Assembly (NCBI GenBank): GCA_020746105.1 | Contig: CM036621.1 | Span: forward strand, 28,167,501-28,231,500 | Direction: 5' to 3' | From: Trogon surrucura | Lineage: Eukaryota > Chordata > Aves > Trogoniformes > Trogonidae | Length of the DNA stretch: 64,000 nt | Shown: positions 11,001 through 24,066 of the stretch, in pieces | Layout: each line of letters opens with the position of its first letter | Position numbering within the stretch: the first letter of the stretch is position 1 | Translations under genes and position numbers: made by a program | The notes under the pieces: generated by a model | Seen by the model: only the letters and a program-made list of their open reading frames with translations | Databases searched by the model: none | What the model was told of the DNA's origin: nothing

Positions 11001-13833
11001 AAGTTACAGGCTAACTTCTAATGAATAACTGAGGAATATGTTTTTTGATCGCTTAGAAGTGGTTTTGTCTTCAGACTGAACTGATTTTCTTAGATATATT
11101 TGTGAAACTCTGGTGTGTAGCTACCAGTGAACAATTACCTGTAAATGTATGTTTAGGGGGGGAAAAAAAAAGTCAGAGGGGATTTTTCTGCTGACAGACT
11201 CTTAAAATTAATTCTTGTAGTATTCTGTCAAATATCCCATGGTGTTTTAGGTGTGGCAGTCTGAGCACTGCTGAGTGTGAATAAATGAAACTCTTAGGTT
11301 AGAAATCTCATTGAGGGGTGTGTGTGGGGAAGTAGAGTACACAGAGCTATTGTCAAAACCATTCTTACAGATCTTCCCTTTATGTCGTTTTCTGCTTTTA
11401 AGAGGAGAGGAAAAAAAACTCCACTTGGGCAAGGTACGGTAAAATATGTGAGCTTTAGACACCTGACAAAGAAGATGCTTATGTGTCAATCACATGCAAA
11501 TCGAGAATGTTTTTACTCGTGGACTTTTTGTGCCATGCTACTTTGCACTGTGGCTTTCTGGGTCAAAACTTCCCATTTCTGATTGAATGGCCTTTTGTAG
11601 TTTGGCATCTCTGGTGTGTTTCGTTTCCAAGGCTAACAGGCTGCAGTGGACAAAATCCATGAAAGTGCTACGGTTTTCATGTTGACTGGAGCAGAAGTAC
11701 CTCAGATCAAGTGAATCAAACGCTCGGATATTTCTTTTTTTTTGTTATATCAGAGTGAATGTTGCAGGCTGTTGCTAAGAGGAAATTAAGGAATGGTCCT
11801 TTTTCAGGTGACTTCTGCCTGTATGTGCAAAGGGTGGTCATGTGTCTTCCTTACTAGTATCGCACAGGCCTGAAATCTATGGCTCTTCTGGACCTGTAGT
11901 GTAGGTAGCTGGTGTGAGGGTACTGAGGTGGACCTCAAGTGCCTAGTGCAGCTTGGACAGGAACAGGATTCTTCTTCTTGACCCTTTAGCTCCTGGTCAC
12001 CCAACAGCATCTGATAAAGAACAGGTTAAGAACAGTGTCAGAGATTATCAGGGTGAAGCTCATCAAGGTTAGATAGGTGTGGTTGAGTCTCCTCAGAAAG
12101 GCTAAGATCTGTTTTTAATCTAGCAATCAAAAAAAAAAAAAGAGGGGGGAAAAACTGAAGTGTCTGGGTACAGATGACTTCATTTTGAAAACAACCACAG
12201 TTTAATTACCTAAATATAGCTGAATGTCTTGCATTTGGTTTTCTGGGTGGTTTGTGTTTTTTTTTTTGTTTTTTTTCATGTTGTAAAATAGCTTCTCTGT
12301 GTTCTGGGTGACTGAACAAAACCGGTTTTTAGTATGATGAGTGAACAGAAAAATCATTGCTAGGTAAATTCTTCTATTTTAGGCATGTCACAGGTGAATA
12401 TTACAGCAAAGGATTTAACCTCAAATATTGACAGGATAAGAGATTACTAGGTTTGCAGTTGAAATCACTGCCTTGAATGGCCAGGCTTTTGCTAACCATT
12501 TTTACAAACCTGGTATAAATATTGAAATTGGAGCCCTTTGAGAGAGAAGTATTGTTCTACTTGATTATTCAAACTCTAATTCTGTTATTGCTTGTGTAGA
12601 AAACTTTTAACAAATGAAAATAAAATATGCTGATCGTAAGAGGAACTGTATCCAAACACAGGGCTCTTAGCTGGATTTAAAAGTAAGTTTATTTTCCTTT
12701 CTGGTTCAGATTGTGCCCCAGCCCTTGTTTTGCTTTAGTGTTTCCTGTCTTCTTTTTTTTGAGAGCAAAGCAACAGTGTTTTATCCTTTTCCTTCTGGTA
12801 AAGTTCATACATGATATAAGTGAATGAATTTCCGTTCTTATCCAGGGTGCCTGCTACACGTGTTTCTTCTGAGAGTTGTTTTCCTGTCCCTGTCTTTAGA
12901 AGTCTGTGCAAATGCTGAAAATCTTAGGGCTCTCTTCATCCTTAACCTGAATGTGAAAGGCGAAGGTGTAATAAACATAGGGCTTTACTTCCTCTTCATC
13001 TTTGAAGTAAGTGTTGTTGAATGTTGATCTGGTGTTACAGAGAAGCTTCTCTGTTTTACACTCCCGGTCTGAAGAGCGGGCATTTATAACAAATTGGTAA
13101 AGGTCTTCCATGTGAAGATCTGTGCTAAAGCCCCCCTGGTGTACTTGAGGCTATTCCTTTGGCACTAGTAGGCTCAGGTGCTTGCTGAGGTTGTGTGTGC
13201 ATATGAGTTTTTTGCTTTTTTGTGTTTTATTTTGGCTTTTTTATTCTGTTTTGGACAGGTTGTTAGTGCACAAAACCAGACTTGTTTGTGTGGTCCAGCA
13301 GCCCTTTCCAGAAATCTTTTTTCCTCTTTTAAAGGTTTTTGTTTCCTCCTCAGACTAAATAATTGATACTTGAGTCTCTCTGGAAAGGTGTTTTGTCTAA
13401 ATAATTGATGGAGGTAACAAGGCAGCTTCCAGTTGGCTCCAGTTGCAGCTACAGGAAGCAAAATGAAGCACAGTATTGAGAGGCAGCTGAATGCTGTGAG
13501 TTTTAGTATTTCAAAAAGAGTGTTATTTGTTCTGCTTGGTGAGAGCTGTCTATTCTTGCTTTGAGTTATAAAATCAGTGCTGAAACATGTACAGTGACAT
13601 CTAGAAACTTTTGGAATAGAACACAAGTGGAATAGCCTCCAGTAACTTGCATCTGAAGGAGGACACCTGGGATACCCGGTTTTGGTCTCTACATGACAGC
13701 AGCCTGCTGGCTGCCAGCATATGAAGCTGATTCTCTTGGTGCACATTTCTTTCCCCTCAACAATTTGTTATTAAATGGTGCTCAGGGAAGTACTTAATAT
13801 TGTGTGGAATATGAATGCAGTGGTATAGCTATA

Positions 13834-14020
13834 TATAGAATCATAGAATGGCCTAGGCTGGAAGGGACCTCAGAGATCATTTAATCCAACCTCCCTGTTA
13901 TGGGCAGGGATGCCACCTCTCGACTAGATCAGGCAGCACATGAGAACCGAATGGGAATCGAACCCGCGAGCTTTGGTGTTTGAAGCACCATGCTCAACCC
14001 ACTGAGCTAAACTGGCCCTC
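13834..14020 (-). mobile_element. tRNA-derived SINE with CR1 tail, copy 1
   Basis: On the minus strand it starts with a tRNA-like head having a pol III A box (TAGCTCAGTGGG) and B box (GGTTCGATTCC). A unique middle segment follows (TCTCATGTGCTGCCTGATCT, then a GTCGAGAGGTGGC block), and the end is a CR1-type 3' tail (AGGTCCCTTCCAGCC, then ATTCTATGATTCTA). About 187 bp. The same arrangement occurs at 27326 and 41313, so it is a dispersed family, not a tRNA gene. The CR1 tail implies mobilisation by CR1 reverse transcriptase. Confidence 0.88.
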
Positions 14021-14516
14021 AAATATCACAAAAATTCAGCCTGTTTATACACCTTTTATGCAATAGTAAAAGGTAAAAAAAAAAAAAAAGCAAAGCTTTC
14101 TAACCCGCCCCGAGTATGAAGTTACTTCAGTTTGTCTGTGTGGCAAGGCTGTGGAGGAGGAAGGTTCTTCTAAAAAGTCATCTGACTTGAAACTAATGGA
14201 TAGGAGATTAGCGAGATGACTCTCCATAGACAATGTGGTGGCTTTGTTTGTAAAGCATACAACATGCTGAGGTTGCAAGGGGTATTTTGATGAAGTGGTC
14301 ATAGCAGTGGTCTGCTGCTGCAAAGCAGAAGGGAGCTCAGCTCAAACACCTTGTGCAGCTGGGATGACTGAGAAGGGAAGGTGGAGTTCAGCTGCACTTT
14401 TTTTTTGTCTAAGTTGTGCTGCTTCTGTAACTAGGCTGTCAGCCTGTTAAGACAGATGGCAGTTTCCTGTGCTCTTGCATTTTTATTTACTTTCCTCTGG
14501 AGGTATTTGGTGGTGA

Positions 14517-14876
14517 TTTTTTTTTTTTTCTTTTATTAGAGGCACGGATTAGGAAGTGTTTGTGTCTAACCTCTGCACTTTCTAGTTCTGCTGATGCATT
14601 TGCTGTTTGCTACTGCAGGGGCTGACGTCTGCATTGGAAGGAGCTCTGACAGTGTTACTTCAAGGCCTTTGCTGTCCTCATCTCCTACTGGCACCATGTT
14701 GTTCTTGGCATAGCCCTGCGAGGTGAAAGCCTGTTTTGTCTTCTTCCCTGGGGCAAATGCAGAGCCTTCCAAGCGGGGCAGCCGAGGGTTTCTCACGACC
14801 TGCCTGAGCATGGGCTCTTGAGCGAAGGGCTGGAGCTGTTCAAGCATGGGCTTGGCCTGGAGCACCTTTGGGTTTT
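14517..14876 (-). pseudogene. possible poly(A)-tailed retrocopy of an unidentified mRNA end
   Basis: On the minus strand a GC-richer island in an AT-rich intron holds an open frame of 99 codons (14566-14865) with credible codon use. It includes segments RQVVRNPRLPRLEGSAFAPG and KTKQAFTSQGYAKNN and ends at TAG (14566-14568). About 27 bp past the stop comes AATAAAAG and then a run of 13 A. The frame is closed by TAA just upstream, and the upstream sequence is purine-rich with no acceptor, so it looks like a 5'-truncated cDNA insertion, not a spliced exon. The source gene is not recognised. Caveat: the signal lies unusually close to the A run, and no target duplication is obvious. Confidence 0.4.
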
Positions 14877-15778
14877 GTTTTTAATTCTTTTTCCTTGTGT
14901 TGTAAGGTAAGGTGTTCTGCAAACCTACCTGCTACGTCTCCTGAAGTGTTAACTTGTTTCTGTGTCTTTGGGCTGAGACAACTGCTGAAGAGCTGACAGC
15001 AGAACATTGTGAGGTGTTTGGTGAATGCCGTTTTGTCACATCTCTAACGTTTTTCGGTGTTGTGTTAGAGGCTTACCCGCAAGCTGGTTTTTGAAAGTCA
15101 CGCAAGCATATTTCTTTGCCAGGAAGTAGGTTGGGAGAGAGAATCACATGGTGGCTGGGCTAGGTGGCCACAAGAGAAAATAGCTCTTGTGGCCAGTAAG
15201 CTGGTGATCATTCTGCCTGGCATGTAAAATAAGGTTCTCTTGGGTGTGTTGTGGCTGCAACTGGTGTACAAGGTGGAGACCAGAAAAAGAACGCAAACTT
15301 TGAAAGTGTCTCCCAAATGCAATGCACATTAACACCCCATCTCCCCAAGAAGTAGCATCCTGTGGTGCCGGGAGCATGCCTTGTTTGGAATGAGTGTTTC
15401 TCTGGTATTTGGAAGCATGGAATCTATTACTTGGGTTCAGAGGGGAGCAAAAATTGAATTTTTTATGGATTCTTCTCCACATCATGTCTCCATGGTATGG
15501 GCACAGCGTTGTTGTGGTGGATACAACTGGTTTTGTACAGATACATATATTTTTTTTTTAGCATGCTTGTTGTTGGAGACCAGGTGTTAATCATGCTGAA
15601 TTTTTTTTTTAAATCAGATCAAGGCATTTCTAAGTTAAGTTGTTAAAATATGTATTTTATTATACATAATATATATTTATATAAGTACGTATGTAGGAAC
15701 ATTCAGGGTAGAGGCTAAGAAATATGGTGTGGATGTGGACAGACTGTATGTTATACCCAAAGCAAGGAATGTTTTTAA

Positions 15779-15860
15779 GGAAAAAAACCAAACAAAAAAC
15801 CCCAAGCAAAAAGCCCAAACCAACAACAATAAAAAACCCCCAACCAAAACCCAAAACAAA
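15779..15860. repeat. A/C-rich low-complexity tract
   Basis: A stretch made almost wholly of A and C (runs such as AAAAAACCCC and CCAAAACCCAAAAC). Similar tracts occur near 617-666 and 62203-62253. Low complexity; not a gene. Confidence 0.75.
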
Positions 15861-16964
15861 TTATATGCTCATAATTTCTTTAGTGTGTATTACTATAATC
15901 AGTATTACTATAATCAGGAAAACCAGAATATGTTTAAAAGTTTAGCATGTTCTGTGAGGAAAGAGTGGATTTGTCAGCAAAGTTGGTAGCTTCCTGTCTT
16001 TTCTTCTCTAAGTTGTGACTTAGCTTTGTGATACCAAGTGGTACAGCAAATGGATGACCCGTGTTGTGCTTGAACCCTTTTGGCCTGTATGTGGAGATAT
16101 GAGAGGGAGCAGACAACAAGTATGGAGTAGATCCTGTTACTGTTGTATCACTAAATAGGAAAAAAATTATTCCCCATACTGGAAGTTCTGGCTCTTCAGA
16201 TAAAATACTTAATTTGTAAGGGTTCCAAACCCTTCTGTTGGAAGGAAGAAGTCAAATTACATGCTTGCTTTAATTTGAGACCTTGAGTTTTGCTTTGTTA
16301 GTGTTGACATTACAGGGATTGGGCATGTATCTGCTCTCATGAGAGGCAGTAGAAAGCAGCTAGAGGAGTTTTGATCAGCTAGGATTATTCTGCCTACTTG
16401 TTCTAACAGGTTTTGCTCCCTGGAGTGAATAAACTGGTCAGAATGACTGACACACTTCTATGCATTTCGCAATACCTGAGCTTTCTACAAAGTAAATGGA
16501 AAACCTAGTTTGTGGTTTGTTCCATATACTAAATAAGTTACAGTACAGGCAGGCTGCTATTCAGGTGAAACTGGTCAATAGCTTTGATAAAGAAAATTTT
16601 CATAGACATGAAAGGCTTTTCCAAACTTCCACAAGATGTTAATGAACCATCTATTGAATTCTGGTGACGGTGTCTAGTGTTGTTTTCATTTACTTACTGA
16701 GTTTTAACTTGCATAAGTGTGGGTTATCCCATAGCGCTTTTGAGGATAAGGTCAGTGAAGGCCTTACATCCTGTACTCCTGCAGTTCTTATATATTAATA
16801 AAGAACCTGACAGCTTACAAAAAGATTCTTCTCGCGTCTACTGTCTTTCACTCTTGTGCTCATGTTTGGAAAATAGCTGGCTTTTAGACGCAGTTTACGT
16901 GTGACATTTCCTTTTCTTCCTTCTCCCTGTGCTTGTCTCTTGCTTTAAGCAGAGATTTTCCCGA

Positions 16965-17748
16965 GTTGTGGTGAAGCCTGTGGTGAAGCAGGCTGTCCCC
17001 CTGCCAGCCCATGGAGGTGGTGGGGTGTAGATGTCCACCTGCGGCCCATGGAGGACCCCATGCTGGAGCAGGTGGATGCCTGCAGGGGCCTGTGACCTCA
17101 GGAAGCCTGTGCTGGAGCAGGCTCCTGGCAGGGCCTGTGGACTTACGGAGAGAGGAGCCTGCACCAGACCAGGTTTGTTGGCAGGACTTGTGACCCCATG
17201 AGGGAGTCATACTGGAGCAGTCTGCTCCTGAAGGACTGCACCTTGTGGGAAGGATTCCTGTTGGGGCAATTCTGAAGAACTGTCTCTTGTGGGAAGGACT
17301 CACATTGGAGAAAATTAGTGAAGAATGGTTTCCTCTGAGAGGGATGCTGTGCTGGAGCAGGGGAAGAGTGAGGAGACCTCCCGCTGAGGAAGAAGCAGCA
17401 GAGACAACATCTAAAGGACTGACTGCAACCCCCATTCCCCATCTCCCTGTGCCACTCCAGGGGAGGAGGTGAAGGAATCAGGAATAAAGCTCAGCCTGGG
17501 AAGAAGGGAGGGGTGGGGACAAGGTGTTGTTTTTAAGATTAGGGTTGATTTCTCATTACCTTCTTCTAATTTGATTGGTAATGAAATAGGTTAATTTCCC
17601 CAAGTCAAGTCTGTTTTGCCTGTGACGGTAATTGCTGAGTGATCTCCGGTCCGAGCCCTCTGTTACATTTTCTTTCCCCTGTGTAGCTGAGGAGGAGCAG
17701 CAATAGAGCAACTGTGGCAGGCACCTGGCCTTCAGCCAGAGTCAAACC
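16965..17748 (+). mobile_element. LTR-like avian interspersed repeat
   Basis: GC-rich block with an imperfect repeated motif (GCTGGAGCAG, CTTGTGGGAAGGA and GTGACC phrases recurring through 17050-17360). Then come GACTGCAACCCCCATTCCCC, TTGATTGGTAATGAAATAGG, AATTTCCCCAAGTCAAGTCT and TTTTGCCTGTGACGGTAATT, ending in GGCACCTGGCC and CAGCCAGAGTCAAACCA. From memory this matches a repeat common in bird genomes that behaves like an endogenous retrovirus LTR. Orientation is suggested by the degraded poly(A)-signal-like GAAATA. Both ends are approximate and no flanking duplication was identified. It has no intact protein. Confidence 0.55.
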
Positions 17749-20700
17749 ACTGAAACTAGTTAAGAGATCTGTACTTTTTAGTTGGTGCCTTTGACAAGTG
17801 CTGCTGTATGATGGAGCAGGTCTCTTATGTGTTCACTTACTGCCTCAATGAACCTGAGGTCACTGGAGTAGTAGTATAAGCCTGGTAAAATTTGGTGAAT
17901 AGCTGAATGTATATTCAGTGTCAGTATGTACAAGTATTTGTGGTTTGAATTTACGTAGTCAATACTTTCATTCTACAGTGCCATTGGTTTTCATTCTGAC
18001 TGGTTTATAGAAATGAAAATACAGAATTTTTGAAGCTGCTTGTTTATTATTTTTTTAACATTATTTGTAGCTTTTATAACTGAGTAGGAATAAAGGCTTT
18101 AACATGTGAGAGCAAGGCCAGCCAACTATATATTTTGGTTCCTTAAAAGTTTTCCTAAGCTGCAGTTTGTGCTGTAGTGAATAAAACCTGGTCACTGAAA
18201 CTTGAAACTCTGAACTTATAGGGTATTGCATCTACTCTGAGGGATTGCTTTGTAGAGTTTGTATTGGAGCAAATTGTGTGTGAAATACTTAGAGGACTTT
18301 GAGTCTTCAGTATGCTACAAAACTAAGGTGATGTCTTAAGAAATCTGTCTGGCTTTGGTCGTGTTTTCCTTTGAGTTCAGACATCTGTTATCTGCCATTA
18401 TTTTTCTAGTAAAACAGGAATGATCAATTAGTAGTATCTGTCTTGCATCATAAATCTTTCAGTTTAAAAAGTACCCTTATAACCCTTGGATTTCCTCTAA
18501 GAACGATCAAAATATTTCCCTGCTTTTCTGGACTGCAGCAGAAGTAAATATACTATACTTGTATTCCTTGGAAGAAGCTTGTATTTTCTTTATGAGGCCC
18601 CAGTCTGAGTTCCTTGGAGACACAATTGCAAAAATAAAGATGACACATGCTTGCAGGGAGTTCCTGAATCACCGTCAGGGCTACTGTCTCTGTTTCCAGG
18701 AGCAGATTAGGCTGTGAGGGAGAGCTTCAAGTCCTGTCAATTTTTCTTGCCTTTGTGTTGCACCAACTCAGTCTTTACATGTGAAGATTTGATGCCCAGC
18801 ACCCAGGTATTGGATTGAACATTTAGACTCCCTCTGTGGTTGTGTTGTGTCTGGGGCGTGGTGAGAGCTGTCTGTGGGTGCTTCTTAGTTGATTCAGTTC
18901 CAGAAGGTTCTAAGAAAAATCTCTGAACTATCCTTAGTTGGGTAAGTCTTTCTTTTCAATTTTATTATTAATGGCATCATGTCTTGAGTGAAGGAACTGA
19001 TGCTTTTTTTTAATATAGATTTGGTGTTTGTGGAGTAGTAGAATTAAGTCATCAAAACAAATGATAGGCCAAAGTACCCCTCTTGATGTATTTTAAAAAT
19101 TCTTTTTGCTCCTCAGTGTGTTCTTCTTTTGACTCTGACTTGCTTCACCCAGCTTCATACACCCTTGATGCTTTGTGTTGAGGAATGATTGGGGGAACAA
19201 CCAACAGCTTACAAAATGAATTATTTCTTGTTTGCTTTCTCTTGCCTTGGTTCTGCTCCTGTTCCCCCAGCTTCATCCCTTTCACTGTGTTAGCGTCAAG
19301 CGCGGTGTAGCCTGGTGTTGCAGGGGCGCTGCATTTCCATGAGCACTCTCAGAAGCTACCCCTGCTTGTGCCCTTCCCTCCTTGTTCTCCTGCCGCCTCC
19401 TGGCTGCGCCCACGCTGCCATTTGCATCAACACCGGAGGCACAGATTGGAAGGCTTGAAACTGTTTTCTTCTTGGCGTGTGGTACAAGTTCACAGGATTG
19501 AAGATGTGCTGCATGGTTTGCTGTATGATTGCTCTGCTGGGTTGGATGATTAATGGTTGTGGTTTTTAGGAGGGGGTGGGGAAGGGGATCAGGACCACAT
19601 ATGGTGGCAGTGCTGTCTGAATTTGGAACGTTGGTGTGACTCTAGGTCTGCCTTGTAAAGTCGAGGGAATTTGTGGACCAAGATCTAGAGATGTGCATTA
19701 GTGTTCTGGTTGTTCTTGTTCTAATTTTAACATCCTATCTGTTAGGGCTTCCCTGCATATCTAAATTAGATGGTTTAATATATTACACCTTCTGTTTTGC
19801 GAGAATTAAAACCTATAGACTATGAATATCACTGCTGTAGCGTTTTAATGGTACGAATGAAATCTGTGGGTGTAGAAATGCTTTGGAAAGGGCAGTAACC
19901 TCTTGATAAACGACTATGTGTTTTGTGGTGGTGTTTGTTTTTTTTTTCTTCACTAAAGCTGCAAAAACCCAGACAAAATTGTATGTTCTCCCAAAGCAGC
20001 AGTGCTCCGTATTTAACTCTTAGAAATTCCTGTTGTCGTGAGTGGGTGATAACTGTCAGCTGACACAGTGTGACTTGCTTTACCTTGAAGCAGAGTAGAG
20101 AAAGTTACTGGTCTATGCTGCCCACATACTACTTTAATCTTCCAAGTGTTTTGTCGTATTGCCTAACTGTAGTTACGTAGCCTGCGATCTAAATCAAATG
20201 AAATACTGATGGAGCAGTTTTCTAAACTGGTGGCAGATGCCTCCTATGTTAGGAAACATGACAGCTTTTAGTATAATAACATGAGGAAGGTGGCTGTGTG
20301 GCCTTGAGAAGATTGCTTGGACTGTTTGTAGGGTTAGGGGAAAAGGTCATCACACCTACACTTCACATTTATTATGTTGAAATGTCGCTCCCACACCAGT
20401 AATGATAATACTGTTCCTTATGGTGTTTGGTGGTCTGTCAAGGAGAACCAAAAGATGATGGGGATAAGCAAAGAGAGAAAATCAGATTGCTTTTAATATA
20501 GGCAGGTGTTTGAGAAAGTAAGACCTGTCTCAGAAGCCATGTGCTGTTACAGGACGGCTTCTTGCAACAAGGAACCAGTACTACTAGGCCCTTGTTGCTT
20601 CAGAGCATTAAAAAAAAGCAACCCAAAGCAACCTCAATGTATTTAAAAAAATAATTAAAACTTTACTTTTTCATTCTGTGAAGATACTGTGATTGGCATT

Positions 20701-23700
20701 GACTGGGGCATCTTGCCAGTTGTATGACAGAGTGGGAAGAAATATCTTACAAGCTGGTGGTTGACAGGATAAAATAGCTGGGGAATGGTGCTTCTCAGTA
20801 AGGGCTTTTCTGTTGCTCTTATTCCTGTGAATAGTTATGTTGGAGTTGGGACTTGAACAGCTGGGTGTAAGTCCCAATGCCAGGGAGAGAACAACCTAAC
20901 AAAAAGTCAAATTGCAGATTATGCTTGTATTTTAAGTCCTGAAATGGTATGTTTACCTTTCTGCCTCAGATTATATTCCAAGTCTCTTTGTCTAGTAGAA
21001 CCGTGTTTTTAAATAGTTTAATGATGTGCTAGCCAAATGCCACCTGCTGCCTCCTCTCCTGTAGTGGTAGCAGCACCAACAGCAATGTTTCTTTTTAGCA
21101 CTAAATGCATTTTACAGTTGCTGCTCCTGTGTTTTGCCAGGATCCTGGTTTTCATGGGGAGGGAAGCAGAACAGTGCTGGAGGCCTGGGCACGGCTGTAT
21201 CCGGAGAGTGTGCGCGCGCTGGCAGCCAGTGTGTTGCTGTAATACAGGCTGACATGGGCTCTAATGGAGTACTGGACTCTGCTGAGATTAGTGGGGTTCT
21301 GCTCCTTTCCCTCTCTTCCCCAGACCTGTCAGACTTACTGACTTGGGCAAGTGTATGACTTTCCAGTGTTGAAATATAAATTACTGTTTGGACCTAGAGG
21401 CTGAAATGAGGAAGTTGAGAAAATCAAGTGTTTGTTGTCTGTATTGTCTGTGAAGATGGTTGAAAAAGTCGGTAACTAAAGCTGAGACAGGGCATGAGAA
21501 GGCAAAAGTGTCTGCTTCTTAAGAATGGATGTTGCAAAACTTGGCTTATGTGTATGACTGGGTCACTTCTAGGAAAGTCCTTCCCAGTCCTTACCTGTAC
21601 TGCCGTAAAGTACAATTTTCTTTATCTTAAGAAAGGTTAAGTGCTTTTTGCTATAAATGAACCGTGAGCATTAGAACCTAGTTACAAGGTGAGGTTTTAG
21701 AAGGCAAAAAAACCCCCTTGTTTTTACTATTTGGTTAAAATTGTATAGAAATCAACGTCTCAGCTGTGGAAATACCAAGCTCAAGTGTTAATGGTGAATG
21801 TTCATACACTCTAGTGTGACAAGTTTTGCAGGTATTGTTTCTGTAAGAATGTGCAATATATCCTTTAATCTTTTTCCAGACTGCCATTTCTCTGAAACTA
21901 GATAAGCAGTTTCTGTGTGTTCAGTCCCTTATTGAGGAAAAAAATGTTTTAGTTCTGACCGAACTCAGTTTTACTCCATCTCATATACAATTTTTTTTTA
22001 CTCCATTTTCTACGAAATTGGGAGGAGTAAGTTTTAATGATTTTTCTGTTGCTATTGTGTCTGTATACATTATCCACAAGTGACTCTAGATTAGTGCATA
22101 TTAAGCAACCTGCATAGGTAGTGTATGCAGGAAGGCTACTCAAGTTATATCTTACTTCTTTATATACAAATTAATCTACTTCATGTCAAGTGGATCTCAT
22201 GACTTGTATATAATACCTGCCAACTTTCCATAGGATCTTAAAATTCTTCTTAGGCATATGCAGGCTTGTCTTAGTCTGAAAAAAGCATAAATTATTCCCT
22301 GTCAACAAGTTCTGCAGTCTTACATCGGTATGCCAAGTCACGTGATTTTTCTATTTTTTTTTCCATAATTGCTTAAAGCTGTGGACTACTCTACCAAAAT
22401 GGCCTCTCCTTAAAAATTCTAAGTGGTCTCTGCACTTCTGAATGCTATTTCTGTTTGATTGGTCAGCAAAGAAACCTCTTGGGTGGGTATGTGTCTGGAT
22501 CAAGAAAGGGCTCTCAATCTGCTTCCAGATGGAAGCCAAGCCTAGCATGGAAATACCTCTGGAAAGAAAATCAAAGTCTCTCTGGGATTTCTGTTGATGG
22601 TTGTGTGGGCTGGAGATGTGTTGTCCTTGATCCATTTTTGTGTGTGATTTTAGCTACAGGGAGGAAAAAAGGTTTAAGGCAAGGCTTGAAGTATTTGTGT
22701 TGCAATTTCAAAAAATATGTTCCTCCAATAAAGCATTGATGGTGATACTCCATAATTGCCCTGGAAAATAATCAGTATTTCACTTAGAAGCTGAAGCAAG
22801 TTCTTTATTCTATTATATGGGATTCTCAAAGCTCACAGGTATTTGCTGCTCTTCTAAAGTAGTTTCCCTTCTTTCTCGTAGCTGTGGATGTGGTGGGGAG
22901 ATGAGCTGTCAGTTCCATGGTGCTTAGTTTCAGCCTTTGCTGATTAGGCTTGGATTTTGCATGCTGTCTATGAGTATCCAGGTTGGCATAGTCCTTGAAG
23001 TCTTTGTTAGTTACAAGGTGTTTAAATATTCTTCATGCTTGCTGCCCTGTTGCAGGCCTTTCCATGACATCTTACAGGAGAAAAACGTTTCTCTTGAGTG
23101 ACTGGCAGGTTGAGATGTGGAACTGCTTCTTGTCTGTTGTAGGCAGCACTAGCGTGGTCTGCTCTCTAGAATGTGAGGGCTGTGTGAGTGCCTTGTGTTC
23201 CCTGCTCTGGCTCTTGATTTAACAGCTTGTTCTTTGTTGTGGTTGATTTTTTGGTTTTTTCTTATGCGTGGCATTTCTGTGGAGGTGGTTTAGTTACAAT
23301 ACCCTGTAGTTCTCTGAAATATTTCAGCAACAGTTGCAGCTGAACCTTGAGTGTAAGGAAGAAGGAAAACTGAACTTTGCAGACCAGATCGGCTGTTTAA
23401 TGACGCACCTTTTGTTCTTGAGAGTATAATCTCTTAGGGAGTACTGACTTTGGTTAAAAAAAAAATTGAAGTATGGAAAAGACAGAGTACAACTGATGAT
23501 TGTATTTAGCACTCTGTACACACTGAGGTTTTCCATGTAGCCACTTCTAATGTCTTGCTAGCTAGGTTGTTGGATGTGCAATCTACAGGCTGTGTGTTTA
23601 GACTTTTGCAGACAGTTGTCTGCGTAAATGAAATTGTTTTCAAGGAGTGAGAAAGCAGATGAATGTCAATTTGCTGATGCAAATCTTCCTAGGCTAACTG

Positions 23701-23968
23701 TATAGCGAGTTTCCTTTTTGGGTGTCCCTCCCTGTTACCACATAAGGGTGCTTAAAAAAGATAGAATTATTAAGCAACAAATACTTGGAGGGGGTTTAAG
23801 GTCAGCAGAAGTTTCTGAGCTGACTTTGAACATACTTCTCAGTGGCATACAGCACGGGTTACTATAGTCCCTTTCTCAACAGAGAAAGAGATCTGGGGGG
23901 AAAAAAAACCCCTTTATTCTTAAAATATTTCACTGCCTGATTTGTCTCATGCTTTCTCTTCCGTGCAG

Positions 23969-24066
23969 ACACCGTGCTGTAGAAGATGCACTATTACCGA
24001 TATTCTAATGCAGAAGTCAGCTGTTGGTACAAATACCTGCTTTTCAGCTACAACATTGTCTTCTGG
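23969..24066 (+). CDS. TSPAN14: TSPAN14 exon 2 (start codon)
   Basis: Acceptor TTCCGTGCAG ends at 23968. There are 17 bp of 5' UTR, then ATG at 23986 and 27 codons (residues 1-27) ending FSYNIVFW before the donor GTGAGT. This ATG is chosen because it gives the conserved [17 protein letters not shown] start and nothing in frame upstream is plausible. It encodes the cytoplasmic N-terminus and the first part of TM1. Confidence 0.96.

Larger units (their letters stand above)
8528..23968 (+). other. TSPAN14: TSPAN14 intron 1
   Basis: A 15.4-kb first intron, assuming the 8528 donor. It contains a CR1 tail (10771-11000), a SINE (13834-14020), a possible retrocopy (14517-14876), an A/C-rich tract (15779-15860) and an LTR-like repeat (16965-17748). 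The remainder is AT-rich sequence with short homopolymer runs in which I recognise no exon, RNA gene or conserved element. Confidence 0.7.

Noticed and set aside
13174..13746. Minus-strand open frame of 190 codons in TSPAN14 intron 1
   Set aside because: Long for random sequence, but it has no recognisable motif, unlikely composition, no splice sites or promoter, and sits in ordinary AT-rich intron. Chance is the simplest reading.
22455..22739. Plus-strand frame of 94 codons in TSPAN14 intron 1, with an overlapping minus-strand frame
   Set aside because: No similarity, no splice support, and both strands are open over the same interval, as chance allows.
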